From an uncultured Verrucomicrobia subdivision 3 bacterium (lineage in GTDB: Bacteria; Verrucomicrobiota; Verrucomicrobiia; Limisphaerales; UBA11358), in assembly GCA_903922735.1 (NCBI GenBank), contig CAIXUZ010000038.1, positions 1 through 64,000 of the forward strand: 64,000 nt of DNA, in the 5' to 3' direction. The position numbers were made by a program, and so were the translations under genes. The notes below the pieces were generated by a model. That model did not search any database. It saw only the letters and a list, made by a program, of their open reading frames with translations, and was not told where the DNA came from. Below, piece after piece: positions 38,001 through 46,842 of this stretch (positions are counted from its first letter, which is position 1; the number at the start of each line of letters is the position of its first letter).

Positions 38001-39602
38001 GTGAGCATTGCCAAAGAAATCCAGAAACGACGCACGTTCGCCATCATCTCGCATCCGGACGCGGGCAAGACCACGCTGACGGAAAAGCTGCTGCTTTATG
38101 GCGGGGCGGTGCAGCTCGCCGGCTCTGTGACCGCGCGTAAAAACCAGCGCGCCACCACCTCGGACTGGATGGAATTGGAAAAGAAGCGCGGCATCTCCAT
38201 CAGCTCGACGGTGCTGCAGTTCGATTACGACGGCTTCCGCATCAACTTGCTGGACACTCCCGGCCACAAAGATTTTTCCGAAGACACTTACCGCGTGCTG
38301 ACCGCCGTGGATTCCGTCGTGATGGTGATTGACTCTGCCAAGGGTATTGAGCCGCAGACGCGCAAGTTGTTTGAAGTTTGCCGCCAGCGTGGCGTGCCGA
38401 TTTTCACCTTCATGAACAAGTGCGACCGCCCAATGAAGGAGCCGCTGGCCTTGCTGGACGAACTAGAGCGCGTGCTGGGGATCGGCGCGTTTCCGGTGAA
38501 CTGGCCCATTGGCAACGGTGCCGATTTTCAGGGCGTTTATGACCGGCAGACGAAGCAGATGCACCTGTTCGAGCGCGTGGTGGGCGGCAAATATCGCGCG
38601 CCGGTGTCCGTGGGGGAACTGCATGACCCGGCGGTGCGCGGCAATTTGAGCGAAGCGGACTTCCTCAAGACGGTCGAGGAACTGGAAATGCTCGAACATG
38701 CCGGCGAATTGTTCGACGAAGCCGCCGTGCTGGCCGGCAAAAGCACGCCCGTTTTCTTTGGCAGCGGCGTGAATAATTTCGGCGTGCAGCTCTTGCTCGA
38801 CGGATTTCTCAAACATTCGCCCGCGCCAAAATCCCGCGTGATGGGCGGCATCGAGATCGCACCGGAAAATCCCGCGTTCTCCGGCTTCATCTTCAAGATT
38901 CAGGCGAACATGGATCCGAAGCATCGCGACCGGATTGCGTTCATTCGCGTCTGCTCCGGCAAATTCGACCGGGACATGACGGTGCATCACTCGCGCTCCG
39001 GGAAAAAAGTCCGCCTCTCCAGCTCGCACAAGCTGTTTGGTAACGAACGCGAAACGGTGGACGAAGCGTTTCCCGGCGACGTCATCGGCCTCGTCGGCCA
39101 CGACAGCTTTGGCATCGGCGATACGCTGACGACGGATCCCAAAATTCTCTACAAGGAAATCCCGCGCTTCACGCCGGAAGCTTTTAGTTATCTGCACAAT
39201 CCGAACACCGGAAAATATAAACAATTTCGCCAGGGCCTCGACCAGTTGTTGCAGGAAGGCGTCATTCAGGCGTTGTATCTGCGCAACTCTTCCATCAAGA
39301 CGCCGCTGCTTGCCGCTGTTGGACCGCTGCAGTTCGAAGTCGTCCAGTTCCGCCTTGAAAGCGAATATGGCGCGGAATCGCGGCTTGAAGCCGCGCCCTG
39401 GAATGTCGTTCGCTGGTTGCCCACCGACATCACGGAAGCCGCGCTGGATGGGCTTTCGTTGCCTACGGGTGCGCGCGTCGCTTACGACCTCGGCAAGAAT
39501 CCGGTCGTGCTGTTTCAGAACGAGTGGTCGGCGAACTATTTTGGTGAGACAAACAAAAACTGTCCGCTCACCGCCCTGCCCGTGCAGACGGCGAGGGAAT
39601 AG
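38001..39602 (+). CDS. prfC: Peptide chain release factor 3
   Basis: 533 residues (E. coli RF3 has 529). GTPase motifs: 'HPDAGKTT' (18-25), 'LLDTPGHKDFSEDTYRVL' and 'FMNKCDRPMKEPL'. The RF3-specific 'GADFQGVYDRQTKQMHLF' and C-terminal 'GPLQFEVVQFRLESEYG' separate it from EF-G. It recycles RF1/RF2 from the ribosome after termination. GTG start at 38001, right where homologues begin. Confidence 0.96.
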   Translation: MSIAKEIQKRRTFAIISHPDAGKTTLTEKLLLYGGAVQLAGSVTARKNQRATTSDWMELEKKRGISISSTVLQFDYDGFRINLLDTPGHKDFSEDTYRVLTAVDSVVMVIDSAKGIEPQTRKLFEVCRQRGVPIFTFMNKCDRPMKEPLALLDELERVLGIGAFPVNWPIGNGADFQGVYDRQTKQMHLFERVVGGKYRAPVSVGELHDPAVRGNLSEADFLKTVEELEMLEHAGELFDEAAVLAGKSTPVFFGSGVNNFGVQLLLDGFLKHSPAPKSRVMGGIEIAPENPAFSGFIFKIQANMDPKHRDRIAFIRVCSGKFDRDMTVHHSRSGKKVRLSSSHKLFGNERETVDEAFPGDVIGLVGHDSFGIGDTLTTDPKILYKEIPRFTPEAFSYLHNPNTGKYKQFRQGLDQLLQEGVIQALYLRNSSIKTPLLAAVGPLQFEVVQFRLESEYGAESRLEAAPWNVVRWLPTDITEAALDGLSLPTGARVAYDLGKNPVVLFQNEWSANYFGETNKNCPLTALPVQTARE

Positions 39603-39623
39603 GTGCCGCGTTTGGAGTGCGCC

Positions 39624-40757
39624 ATGTATCGTCAGCCCCAGCGTATTGAATATATCGATAGCCTACGCGGTTTGGCGGCTTTGGCCGTGCTGTTGCAGCA
39701 CAGCTTGATTTTTATTTGGCCTGCCGGAGTGGGGCGTATCCTGGACTGGCCTTTCATTAACATGGCGTTTGACGGCAAGGCGGCTGTGGCGATGTTTTTT
39801 GTGCTGAGCGGCTTCGTGCTTTCGCGGCCCTATTTCATTTCCGTCGCCGGCCAGCCCGCGCGCCGGATGTATGTGCCCACGTTTTATCTCCGACGTTTCA
39901 CGCGCATCTGGCTGCCGTGGTTGGCCGTGTTTGGCTTAAGCGCGTTGGCTCAGGCGGTTTTGTTTGTTCCTTGGGAAACCAATCCGCCGACCAGCAGCTT
40001 GCTCTCCTGTGTTTGGCACCATCACCCCGGCTGGATCAATTTCTTCCGCCAGTGCCTTTTCATCGAGCATGACGCCAAGAAAGTATTGCTGATTCAGGAC
40101 TGGAGCCTTGGCGTGGAACTCAAGGCGTCAGCGCTGCTGCCGTTGTTCATATTTCTGTCGCGACGGCTGACACCTTGGAGCCTGCTGGTGGTCTCGGTTG
40201 CTTTGCTGGCCCTGTTGCCGACGGGGCATTACTACGTCATTTTCATTATTGGCCTGCTGCTGGCAGGCACCTCTGGGAATCTGTTGCAGTGGTTGCAACC
40301 CAAACCTTTTTTTGTCAAGGCTGGCTTGCTCAGTGCAGGCTTGGTGCTTTACGAAACCCGCCATTTTTGTCAAGACCTGCTGGGTCAACCGTTGGGTGAA
40401 AAATTCCCCTGGCTGGGCACCAGCCTGGGTTGCGCGTTGATTCTGCTGGCGAGCATGTCCAGTCGGCGCATCCAAGCTGTGCTCAAGCTGCCCCCCATCG
40501 TCTTCCTTGGGAAGATTTCGTATTCGGTCTATCTGCTTCAATTCATCGTCATCTTTTGCCTGCTGCCGCCCTGGGTTCACGCGTTGAACCTCCTGGGGAT
40601 TGAAAGCGCCGTTTGGCTGCTGCCCTTGTCCATCCTGGGTAGTATCGGCATGACGGTGGGTTTGTCGGCGTTGACCTACCGGTGGATTGAAACTCCCTGC
40701 ATTGATCTGGGTCACCGGCTTTCAAAAAAGTGGCAGGAAAAATTCCTGAAAGAATAG
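39624..40757 (+). CDS. Acyltransferase family 3 membrane protein
   Basis: It begins 'QRIEYIDSLRGLAALAVLLQHSL', the family's first helix with Arg and His, and 'FVLSGFVLSRPYF' follows. About ten helices; the end 'GKISYSVYLLQFIVIF' is typical. 377 residues from ATG 39624; GTG 39603 starts directly after the prfC stop and is also possible. A surface-sugar O-acylation role fits the GT4 and FkbM genes beyond it, not prfC. This is the second such enzyme in the window. Confidence 0.9.
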   Translation: MYRQPQRIEYIDSLRGLAALAVLLQHSLIFIWPAGVGRILDWPFINMAFDGKAAVAMFFVLSGFVLSRPYFISVAGQPARRMYVPTFYLRRFTRIWLPWLAVFGLSALAQAVLFVPWETNPPTSSLLSCVWHHHPGWINFFRQCLFIEHDAKKVLLIQDWSLGVELKASALLPLFIFLSRRLTPWSLLVVSVALLALLPTGHYYVIFIIGLLLAGTSGNLLQWLQPKPFFVKAGLLSAGLVLYETRHFCQDLLGQPLGEKFPWLGTSLGCALILLASMSSRRIQAVLKLPPIVFLGKISYSVYLLQFIVIFCLLPPWVHALNLLGIESAVWLLPLSILGSIGMTVGLSALTYRWIETPCIDLGHRLSKKWQEKFLKE

Positions 40758-40800
40758 TTCGCTCTGTTTTACCGAAACGCCGTCCGGCCACCAATCTGCT

Positions 40801-40917
40801 TTAGCGGGCCAGCACTTCTTTGTGAACGGTTTCGAGCTGTGCGGCGCTCTCAGTCCCGCTGTGCGTCTTGATGCTTGGGGTGGCGAAGTTGGCGTGAGCG
40901 GGGCGGTCAAAAACCAT
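40801..40917 (-). CDS. Small ORF after a GT4 gene, 38 residues, unknown
   Basis: ATG at 40917 lies 2 bases after the stop of the upstream GT4 gene (40920-41948) and the frame runs to TAA at 40801-40803. The product starts 'MVFDRPAHANFATPSIKTHS'. I recognise no family. It could be a genuine small protein, the start of a gene cut by a past deletion, or chance. It fills most of the 162-base gap to the convergent acyltransferase. Confidence 0.25.
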   Translation of the reverse strand: MVFDRPAHANFATPSIKTHSGTESAAQLETVHKEVLAR

Positions 40918-40919
40918 CT

Positions 40920-41948
40920 TTATGCTGATGTCGCCTGATTCGCGCCTCCGCTGAGAATTTGCGCATAGACGTTCTTCAACTGTCCGGCGATTTCGATCCA
41001 GTTTGCAGGCCGGACCGGGATTGGAAGATTGGGGGCGTCGCCGTAAAACTTTTTCAGATGGGCGGCGGTTCTGGAAACCTCGCCGCTGGCCGGGCAAAAA
41101 ACCGCCCCCGCCGGAAACGAACTGCGCGCCCATGGCAAGTCGCTCAAAAGCAACGGACATTCGCAGGCGGCGGCTTCGAGCGCGGAAAGGCTTAAACTCT
41201 CCATGTTGCTCAGCAGCACAAAGCCGCGCGCCGCGCGATAAATTTTTGCTAGGGTGGTCCGATCATTGACCCCGCCTTCGTAGCGGATGTATTTCGAATT
41301 CGCTTTTGCCAGCGCAAAAAACTTTTCCGCGTAGGCATCGTTTTCCCCGTATGCCTTGCCGATAATCCACGTCGGCGTCTGTGCCACGACGGCGGCTTGA
41401 GCGAGTTCGAGCACGCGTTTCCGCTCGGTGATGGTGGCCGTGCAAACGAGCCATTCGCTGCGCGGCGTTTTCGGGGCGGTAAAGAAGGGGGCTTCCACGC
41501 CGTTGGGCACAATAAATATCTTTTCCGGCGTTGCCCCAAACTTGAATTCCATCAAGTGTTTTTCCCAGGCGGTGAGCGCAATGAGCGCGTCAGCCATGCG
41601 ATAGCTTTCCCAGCCGAAGGATTGGGATACGGCGCGCGGGGCAAAAGTTTCCACGCCCCACCGGAAGACGCGGCGCACCCCCCGCTGCCATGGCGTTTGC
41701 GAGCCTTGCGCGGTGAGCAAATTGGCAATGACCACCTTGATTTTTTTCTGACGTGCGAACCGGATCTGTTCCACCGGCATGATGCCGACGTAGTGGATGA
41801 GGTCGCCGGTCTGCTGTGCGTCCCACCAGCGGAGCGGTTCGACTTCGACGCCGGTTTGCGCGAGCGCGTCCATGGTGCGTTCGAGCTGGATGGCCTGACC
41901 GCCGTGCGCGAGCGCAAACGGGAGCGTGCAGTTGAACAGGATTTTCAC
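40920..41948 (-). CDS. Glycosyltransferase family 4
   Basis: 342 residues: 'MKILFNCTLPFALAHGGQAIQLERTM' in pieces, with the acceptor-side 'AHGGQAIQ' loop, and a donor domain 'LVCTATITERKRVLELAQAA' plus 'LLSNMESLSLSALEAAACECPLL'. The E-x7-E signature is present ('ESLSLSALEAA'). The start at 41948 diverges from the FkbM gene (42048) across 99 bases. Confidence 0.85.
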   Translation of the reverse strand: MKILFNCTLPFALAHGGQAIQLERTMDALAQTGVEVEPLRWWDAQQTGDLIHYVGIMPVEQIRFARQKKIKVVIANLLTAQGSQTPWQRGVRRVFRWGVETFAPRAVSQSFGWESYRMADALIALTAWEKHLMEFKFGATPEKIFIVPNGVEAPFFTAPKTPRSEWLVCTATITERKRVLELAQAAVVAQTPTWIIGKAYGENDAYAEKFFALAKANSKYIRYEGGVNDRTTLAKIYRAARGFVLLSNMESLSLSALEAAACECPLLLSDLPWARSSFPAGAVFCPASGEVSRTAAHLKKFYGDAPNLPIPVRPANWIEIAGQLKNVYAQILSGGANQATSA

Positions 41949-42047
41949 GCTGGAAATGTGCCGTTCACCGGGCGGTCAGACAATGTCATTTTGAAAGATT
42001 CTCGGAAAAGACTGGAAAAAACTTTGCCAGTTGGAACAATTTTATGC

Positions 42048-42872
42048 ATGCGACTCCACCAACCATCCTTGGCCAACCGGCTGGGCAAACAATTGGCCAA
42101 ACCTTTGAGCTGGCTGGCGTGTGTGCGCGGGATTTATCCGCTGGCGCGAATGGCGGATGCGTATCTGAATTTTCTCATTGGCAAAGGTTCCGGCACGGGG
42201 TGGGATTTGCGCGAGGAAGTGCGCGGCGCCGTGCTGCGTATCCGCCGTCCGCGCCCGGTGGTTTTTGATGTGGGGGCGAATGTGGGCAGCTGGACCCAAA
42301 ACCTCTTGCCACTGGTTCCCGGGGCAAAAGTCTATATGTTCGACCCGTCGCCCGGATGTCAGACGGCCATCCGGGGGAAAAATTTGCCCGGGGTCACGAT
42401 TGTCCCCTGTGCTTTGGGAGAAACGCCCGGCGAAATGCCTTACTATGCCAGTTCGCCCACCGATGGCAGTGCCTCGCTGCATCCGCGGCAGGACACTCCG
42501 TTTGAAACCTTCAATTACCGGCAAATGACCGTCCCCGTCCGCACTCTGGATGAAATCATCGAAACCGAGAAAATTGATTTTGTGGATTTCATGAAGATGG
42601 ACATCGAGGGTCACGAATTATTTGCCCTCAAAGGTGCCCGCCGCGCCTTGGCCGCCGGAAAAATCCGGGCGCTGTCGTTCGAATTCGGCTGCGGCAATGT
42701 CAATTCCCGCACTTTCTTTCGTGATTTTTGGGATCTTTTGGGCGCGGCTAATTTTGCCATCTATCGCATCACTCCGGGCGGGAAAAATATTTTAGTGAGC
42801 GATTACTACGAAGACGCTGAATATTTTCGGGGAGCGACCAACTATATAGCCGAGCTAAAATCGAACCAGTGA
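42048..42872 (+). CDS. FkbM-family methyltransferase
   Basis: 274 residues with SAM motif 'VVFDVGANVGSWTQNLLPLV', 'YMFDPSP', and the family block 'IDFVDFMKMDIEGHELFALKGA'. FkbM-type enzymes O-methylate sugars and polyketides; near a GT4 and an acyltransferase, a glycan target is likely. Start ATG 42048 ('MRLHQPSLANRLG'); the frame is open far upstream but only because it runs antisense through the GT4 gene. Ends 28 bases before bioD. Confidence 0.88.
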   Translation: MRLHQPSLANRLGKQLAKPLSWLACVRGIYPLARMADAYLNFLIGKGSGTGWDLREEVRGAVLRIRRPRPVVFDVGANVGSWTQNLLPLVPGAKVYMFDPSPGCQTAIRGKNLPGVTIVPCALGETPGEMPYYASSPTDGSASLHPRQDTPFETFNYRQMTVPVRTLDEIIETEKIDFVDFMKMDIEGHELFALKGARRALAAGKIRALSFEFGCGNVNSRTFFRDFWDLLGAANFAIYRITPGGKNILVSDYYEDAEYFRGATNYIAELKSNQ

Positions 42873-42900
42873 CGTCGCCATCCAGCTTGAAGGTCGTTTT

Positions 42901-43575
42901 ATGCAGCCAGCATTCTTTATCACCGGCACCGATACCGGTGTTGGTAAAACCGTCTTGACGGCTTTGTTGGCGCGGTATTTGAGAAATCGCCGCGTCGGTG
43001 TGGCCGCGTTCAAACCCGTCTGTTCCGGCGGTCGCGCCGACGCCCGAGCTTTGCACGCCGCGCTCGGCGGTGCGCTGACGCTGGCTGAAATCAACCCGTG
43101 GCATTTTCGCGCCGCCCTGGCACCGGCGCTGGCGGCGGCGCGCGAAAAAAAATCCGTCGCGCTCACCCAAGTGCTCGGTCATGTTCGCGCGCTTCAGGAA
43201 AATTTCACCGTGACGCTCATGGAAGGCGCGGGTGGCTTGTTGACCCCGCTCGGAAAAGACTTTGACTCCCGCGATTTGACTATGGCATTGCGCGCCACTC
43301 CCGTCATCGTGGCGATGAATCAGCTGGGGGCGGTGAATCATCTGTTGTTGACGCTGGCCGCGCTGCCCGAGGGTTTTCGTGCCCAGGCGAAGGTGGTTTT
43401 GATGTCGCCGCCAAAACCCGATGCCGCCACGGCGTCCAACGCGAAGCTGCTGGCGCAATTTTTCCCGGCAGAAAATATTCTGACCCTCCCGTGGTTGGGG
43501 CGGGAATTCTCTCTGGCCGCCGCCCTGAAAATACCCGCCGTCAAACGCACACTCGCCGCCGTGGTCAAAGCTTAA
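42901..43575 (+). CDS. bioD: Dethiobiotin synthetase
   Basis: 224 residues with P-loop 'GTDTGVGKT' (9-17), 'AFKPVCSGGRADARAL' and the second motif 'LMEGAGGLLTPLG'. It closes the ureido ring of dethiobiotin from DAPA, CO2 and ATP. The other biotin genes (bioA, bioB, bioF) are not in the window. Its TAA (43573-43575) overlaps the stop of the convergent membrane/TPR gene by two bases. Confidence 0.93.
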   Translation: MQPAFFITGTDTGVGKTVLTALLARYLRNRRVGVAAFKPVCSGGRADARALHAALGGALTLAEINPWHFRAALAPALAAAREKKSVALTQVLGHVRALQENFTVTLMEGAGGLLTPLGKDFDSRDLTMALRATPVIVAMNQLGAVNHLLLTLAALPEGFRAQAKVVLMSPPKPDAATASNAKLLAQFFPAENILTLPWLGREFSLAAALKIPAVKRTLAAVVKA

Positions 43576-45524
43576 TCTTTCGCCGGCGCGTTGGTGGCGC
43601 GAAAAGATTCCCGCCACGGCTGCCGGTTTTTATAAAGCTCCAGCCGCATTTGCAGCGGCTCGAGATTCTTCATTTTTGCCGCGGTGGCCAGGGTGAGCGC
43701 GTTTTCCACACAGACTTGTGCGTTGGTGAAATCGCCGTTGGCCGCGCAGGCGATGCCGAGCGCATCGAACACGGCGGGCTGGTTGCCGCCGGCCAGCCGG
43801 TTGGCCTTGCTGCCGAGCATGATGGCAAATTTGGCGTCGCGGGCGGAGGCGTTTTCATTCGCCGCCAGATAATATGCGGCCGTCGCCAGAATTTGGAAAT
43901 TGTCCGGTGCCATTTGCAGCGCCGCGCGAAGTTCGTTTACCGCTTCGGCATCCCGACCCAGCTTGAATAGTGTTTTTGCCGCCTCCACATGCGGCCAGAC
44001 GTATTGCGGATCAAAGGCTTCGGCCTCGGTGAATGCGGTCAGCGCCTCATTTGATCGGCCGAGCGCGGCGAGTTCGATGCCGATGAAATTTTGCAGCTTG
44101 GCATTGCCGGGGCGCCGGCGGAGCGCTTCGCGAAATTCCGCCAGCGCCTCGGCGTGATGATTCATTTTGGCCAGCAAATTGCCGAGGTTGGTGTGGAGTT
44201 GGTAACGACCGGGCCCCAGTTTTTCCGCCTGCCGGTAAATGGCGAGGGCTTCGATCTGCCGGTTTTGCAACTCCAGCGCGACGCCGAGATTGACGAGGGC
44301 GATGTCGTTGTTTTGCGTCACGGCGGCGGTGCGGCGGAAAAGGGTTTCGCTGTCACGCCAGAATTGAAGCTGGAATTCCGTGGCGAATATGCACGCGGCC
44401 AGCAGCGCGCCGGCCATGGCTGTAACCAGGATTTTTGGCATGTGTATCTGCGCCGCCAGGTCCGCTGCGAGGAAAATGACGGCGATGAAAAAACCAACGG
44501 ACGGAAGGTAAGTATAGCGGTCCGCCATCGCCGCGCTGCCGACCTGCACGATGCCGATGACGGGAACCAGGGTGCCCAGAAACCACAGCCAGCCGACGCT
44601 GAAATAAGGCCTGCTATTCCGCCCGCGCCACGCGGCGATAAAAATCAGTGCCAGCACGGCAGCCGAAAGCGTTATTTGCAGCGCGGAAATCTTTGCCGGC
44701 ATCGGATAAATGGCGGCCAGATGGACCGGCGCAAAAAAATTCAGCAGGTAATTCACCACGGCGACGGGCGCATTTTCCAGCCGGTAGCGCAACGAAATGT
44801 CGGCGAGCGAGACGACGGCTTCGCAGTTTTTTTGCGCGAGAAAAGTGATGGCGCAGGAAATGGCGGTGAGGGCGAAGAAGGGGGCTTTTTCGATCCAAAC
44901 CGTTCGCCGGAAATTGGAGCATGAAAATCGTTGCAACGGCCAGTAATCCAGCAGCAGCAAAACGAACGGCAGGGTGACCAGCATCGGCTTGGCCAGCAAG
45001 CCCAGCGCGAAGAAAATCAGCGCGAGCCAAAAGCTGCGCCGGCAATTTTGCCGGGCGAATTTTGCGTAGCTTAAGAGGGTCAGCAGCGCGAAAAAGGTGC
45101 TCAGGACATCTTTGCGCTCGGAAATCCAGGCGACCGATTCGACATGCAGCGGGTGCCACGCGAACAGCGCGGCGACGAGCGCGGACGGCCAGATTCTTTC
45201 CGTGAGCCGGAGCAGCAGCCCGAATAGCAGCGCGGCGTTGGCCGCGTGGAAAAGGAGGTTGACGAAATGATGCGCCCCGGGATTCAGGCCGAACAGCGTG
45301 CAGTCGGTCATGTGCGAAATCCAGGTGAGCGGATGCCAGTTGCCGGCGTGAAAGGCGGTGAATGCCCATTTTACTCCGGCCGGTGTCAGGCCGGCATTGA
45401 CGTGCGGATTTTCCGAGACGTATTCGTCGTCGTCATAATTCAGAAAGCTGAACCGTCCCGCCGGCAGAAACACGATCAGCGTGGTGAGCGCAAGCAGCAG
45501 GGCGATGAGGCGTGGACGTGACAT
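43572..45524 (-). CDS. Membrane protein with C-terminal TPR repeats (TMTC-like, GT-C fold)
   Basis: 650 residues. Residues 1-410 hold about 10-12 helices, with an outer loop near the start, 'FLNYDDDEYVSENPHV', whose acidic cluster is the usual GT-C catalytic spot, then 'NWHPLTWISHM' and 'FAWHPLHVESVAWISERKD' typical of bacterial TMTC-like proteins. Residues about 425-620 are TPR units ('ALVNLGVALELQNRQIEALAIYRQAEKLG' in pieces). In animals TMTC proteins O-mannosylate cadherins; a protein-O-glycosylation role here is inference. Diverges from the tol operon. Confidence 0.75.
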   Translation of the reverse strand: MSRPRLIALLLALTTLIVFLPAGRFSFLNYDDDEYVSENPHVNAGLTPAGVKWAFTAFHAGNWHPLTWISHMTDCTLFGLNPGAHHFVNLLFHAANAALLFGLLLRLTERIWPSALVAALFAWHPLHVESVAWISERKDVLSTFFALLTLLSYAKFARQNCRRSFWLALIFFALGLLAKPMLVTLPFVLLLLDYWPLQRFSCSNFRRTVWIEKAPFFALTAISCAITFLAQKNCEAVVSLADISLRYRLENAPVAVVNYLLNFFAPVHLAAIYPMPAKISALQITLSAAVLALIFIAAWRGRNSRPYFSVGWLWFLGTLVPVIGIVQVGSAAMADRYTYLPSVGFFIAVIFLAADLAAQIHMPKILVTAMAGALLAACIFATEFQLQFWRDSETLFRRTAAVTQNNDIALVNLGVALELQNRQIEALAIYRQAEKLGPGRYQLHTNLGNLLAKMNHHAEALAEFREALRRRPGNAKLQNFIGIELAALGRSNEALTAFTEAEAFDPQYVWPHVEAAKTLFKLGRDAEAVNELRAALQMAPDNFQILATAAYYLAANENASARDAKFAIMLGSKANRLAGGNQPAVFDALGIACAANGDFTNAQVCVENALTLATAAKMKNLEPLQMRLELYKNRQPWRESFRATNAPAKD

Positions 45525-45541
45525 CGCGCTTGTTTTAAGCG

Positions 45542-45650
45542 ATTTTACGCCGGTGGCAAGGCGGATTCATTTTCGCGTAAAATGTTTTTGCAATTCTTTT
45601 GCGTGGACCCGATACTTTGCGCGGCGAACCGATGCTCGGAGTTTCGCCGC
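45542..45650 (+). promoter_or_regulatory. Two hairpins in the leader of the tol operon
   Basis: ATTTTACGC (45542-45550) pairs perfectly with GCGTAAAAT (45575-45583), followed by GTTTTTG. A second, stronger stem has GCGGCGAA (45621-45628) with TTCGCCGC (45643-45650) and an inner CCGA/TCGG pairing around TGC. They fill the 169-base gap upstream of tolQ. If transcription starts upstream, the first could act as an attenuator; otherwise they may be protein-binding sites. Confidence 0.4.
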
Positions 45651-45693
45651 TTGGCCAAACCGGTTCCTCACCACCAAGTTTAGAATTTATTTT

Positions 45694-46419
45694 ATGAGCG
45701 GGTTATCTCATGCACTAATCGGAGCGGCCTCTAATCAGACCGAACTCCTTTACATTTGGGGCCGGGCGACCATGGAGGCGAAAGCCATCATCGCGCTGCT
45801 CTTTGTTTTTTCCATCGCCGCGTGGTTTGTGATGATGTCCAAAGTCATCCAGATGCGCCGCGCGCGGAAATTGAACGCCCTGTTCGGCGAGGAATTCACC
45901 GCGCAGAAGGCCGTGCTGGAAATGTTTGACCGCAAGCTGGAGGTCAACGGCTGTCCGCTTTACGCCGTTTATCAAGCCGGCTGCGTGCAACTCGACGCGC
46001 GGTTGCGCGGGCCCAGTGGCGAACGCGCCAAGCAGCAAATCAGCCTCAAAAACATGGAGCACATCAAGCGCGCCATCGAAAACGTCGTCGCCAAAGAATC
46101 GCTCAAGCTGGAATCCGGCCTGATCCTGCTCGCCATCGCGGTGAGCGGCGCGCCGTTCATGGGTTTGCTCGGCACGGTCTGGGGCGTGATGAGCACGTTC
46201 GCCGGCATCGCGCAGCAGGGTTCCGCCACGATGGCGGCGATGGCACCCGGTGTTTCCGCCGCGCTCGTCACCACGGTCGCTGGTCTGCTGGTGGCGATTC
46301 CCTCGATGTTTGGCTACAACTGGCTCGTTCACAACTTGCGCGCGTTTACGGTTGAACTGGATAACTTCGCGCAGGAACTCGTTTCAAAGATGGAGACGGA
46401 ATTTCTCGCCGACGAATAA
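45694..46419 (+). CDS. tolQ: TolQ proton channel subunit (MotA/TolQ/ExbB family)
   Basis: 241 residues, three helices: 'ALLFVFSIAAWFVMMSKV' near residue 35, then 'GLILLAIAVSGAPFMGLLGTVWGVMSTFAGIA' in pieces, and 'ALVTTVAGLLVAIPSMFGYNW'. The latter two line the proton path. With TolR it uses the proton gradient to drive TolA for outer-membrane constriction at division. Called TolQ rather than ExbB because tolA-tolB-pal follow. First gene of a five-gene operon. Confidence 0.93.
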   Translation: MSGLSHALIGAASNQTELLYIWGRATMEAKAIIALLFVFSIAAWFVMMSKVIQMRRARKLNALFGEEFTAQKAVLEMFDRKLEVNGCPLYAVYQAGCVQLDARLRGPSGERAKQQISLKNMEHIKRAIENVVAKESLKLESGLILLAIAVSGAPFMGLLGTVWGVMSTFAGIAQQGSATMAAMAPGVSAALVTTVAGLLVAIPSMFGYNWLVHNLRAFTVELDNFAQELVSKMETEFLADE

Positions 46420-46425
46420 TTTGCG

Positions 46426-46842
46426 ATGAGAAGGTTTTCACAACGCAGTCATCTGGTGACGTTGAGTGAGATCAACATCACGCCGTTGCTGGACTTGGCG
46501 TTTGTGCTGCTCATCATCTTTGTCATCACCACGCCGTTGCTGGAACAGAGCATCAATTTGAAACTACCACGAGGCGGTTCACGGGAAACAAAACTGAACA
46601 AATCTGACATCCGCACCGTCGAAATCTCGAACACCGGTTATTACGCCCTCGACAAAAAAAAGATGCCGCTGCCACAAATCATTTCCCAACTCGCCGGCGA
46701 ATTTCGCGGGAATCAGAATCTCGTCGTCTATATCCGCGCCGACAAGGACAGCCGCTACGACCTGGTGGCGCAGGTGATTGACGGCTGCCAGAAATACGGC
46801 ATCTCGCGCTATTCGCTGCGCACCGATCCCACGCCCAAATGA
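46426..46842 (+). CDS. tolR: TolR (ExbD/TolR family)
   Basis: 138 residues: one N-terminal helix with the essential Asp at position 23, the same number as in E. coli TolR, in 'INITPLLDLAFVLLIIFVI'. A periplasmic domain follows ('VVYIRADKDSRYDLVAQVIDGC'), with the family's 'ADKDxxYxxV' motif. It starts 6 bases after tolQ and overlaps tolA by ATGA. Confidence 0.93.
   Translation: MRRFSQRSHLVTLSEINITPLLDLAFVLLIIFVITTPLLEQSINLKLPRGGSRETKLNKSDIRTVEISNTGYYALDKKKMPLPQIISQLAGEFRGNQNLVVYIRADKDSRYDLVAQVIDGCQKYGISRYSLRTDPTPK

Noticed and set aside
41397..42047. Long N-terminal extension of the FkbM methyltransferase
   Set aside because: The extension is antisense to the GT4 gene at 40920-41948; family similarity begins after ATG 42048.
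45694..46842. ExbB/ExbD of a TonB system
   Set aside because: The genes are followed directly by tolA-, tolB- and pal-type genes in one overlapping operon, so TolQ/TolR are the better names.
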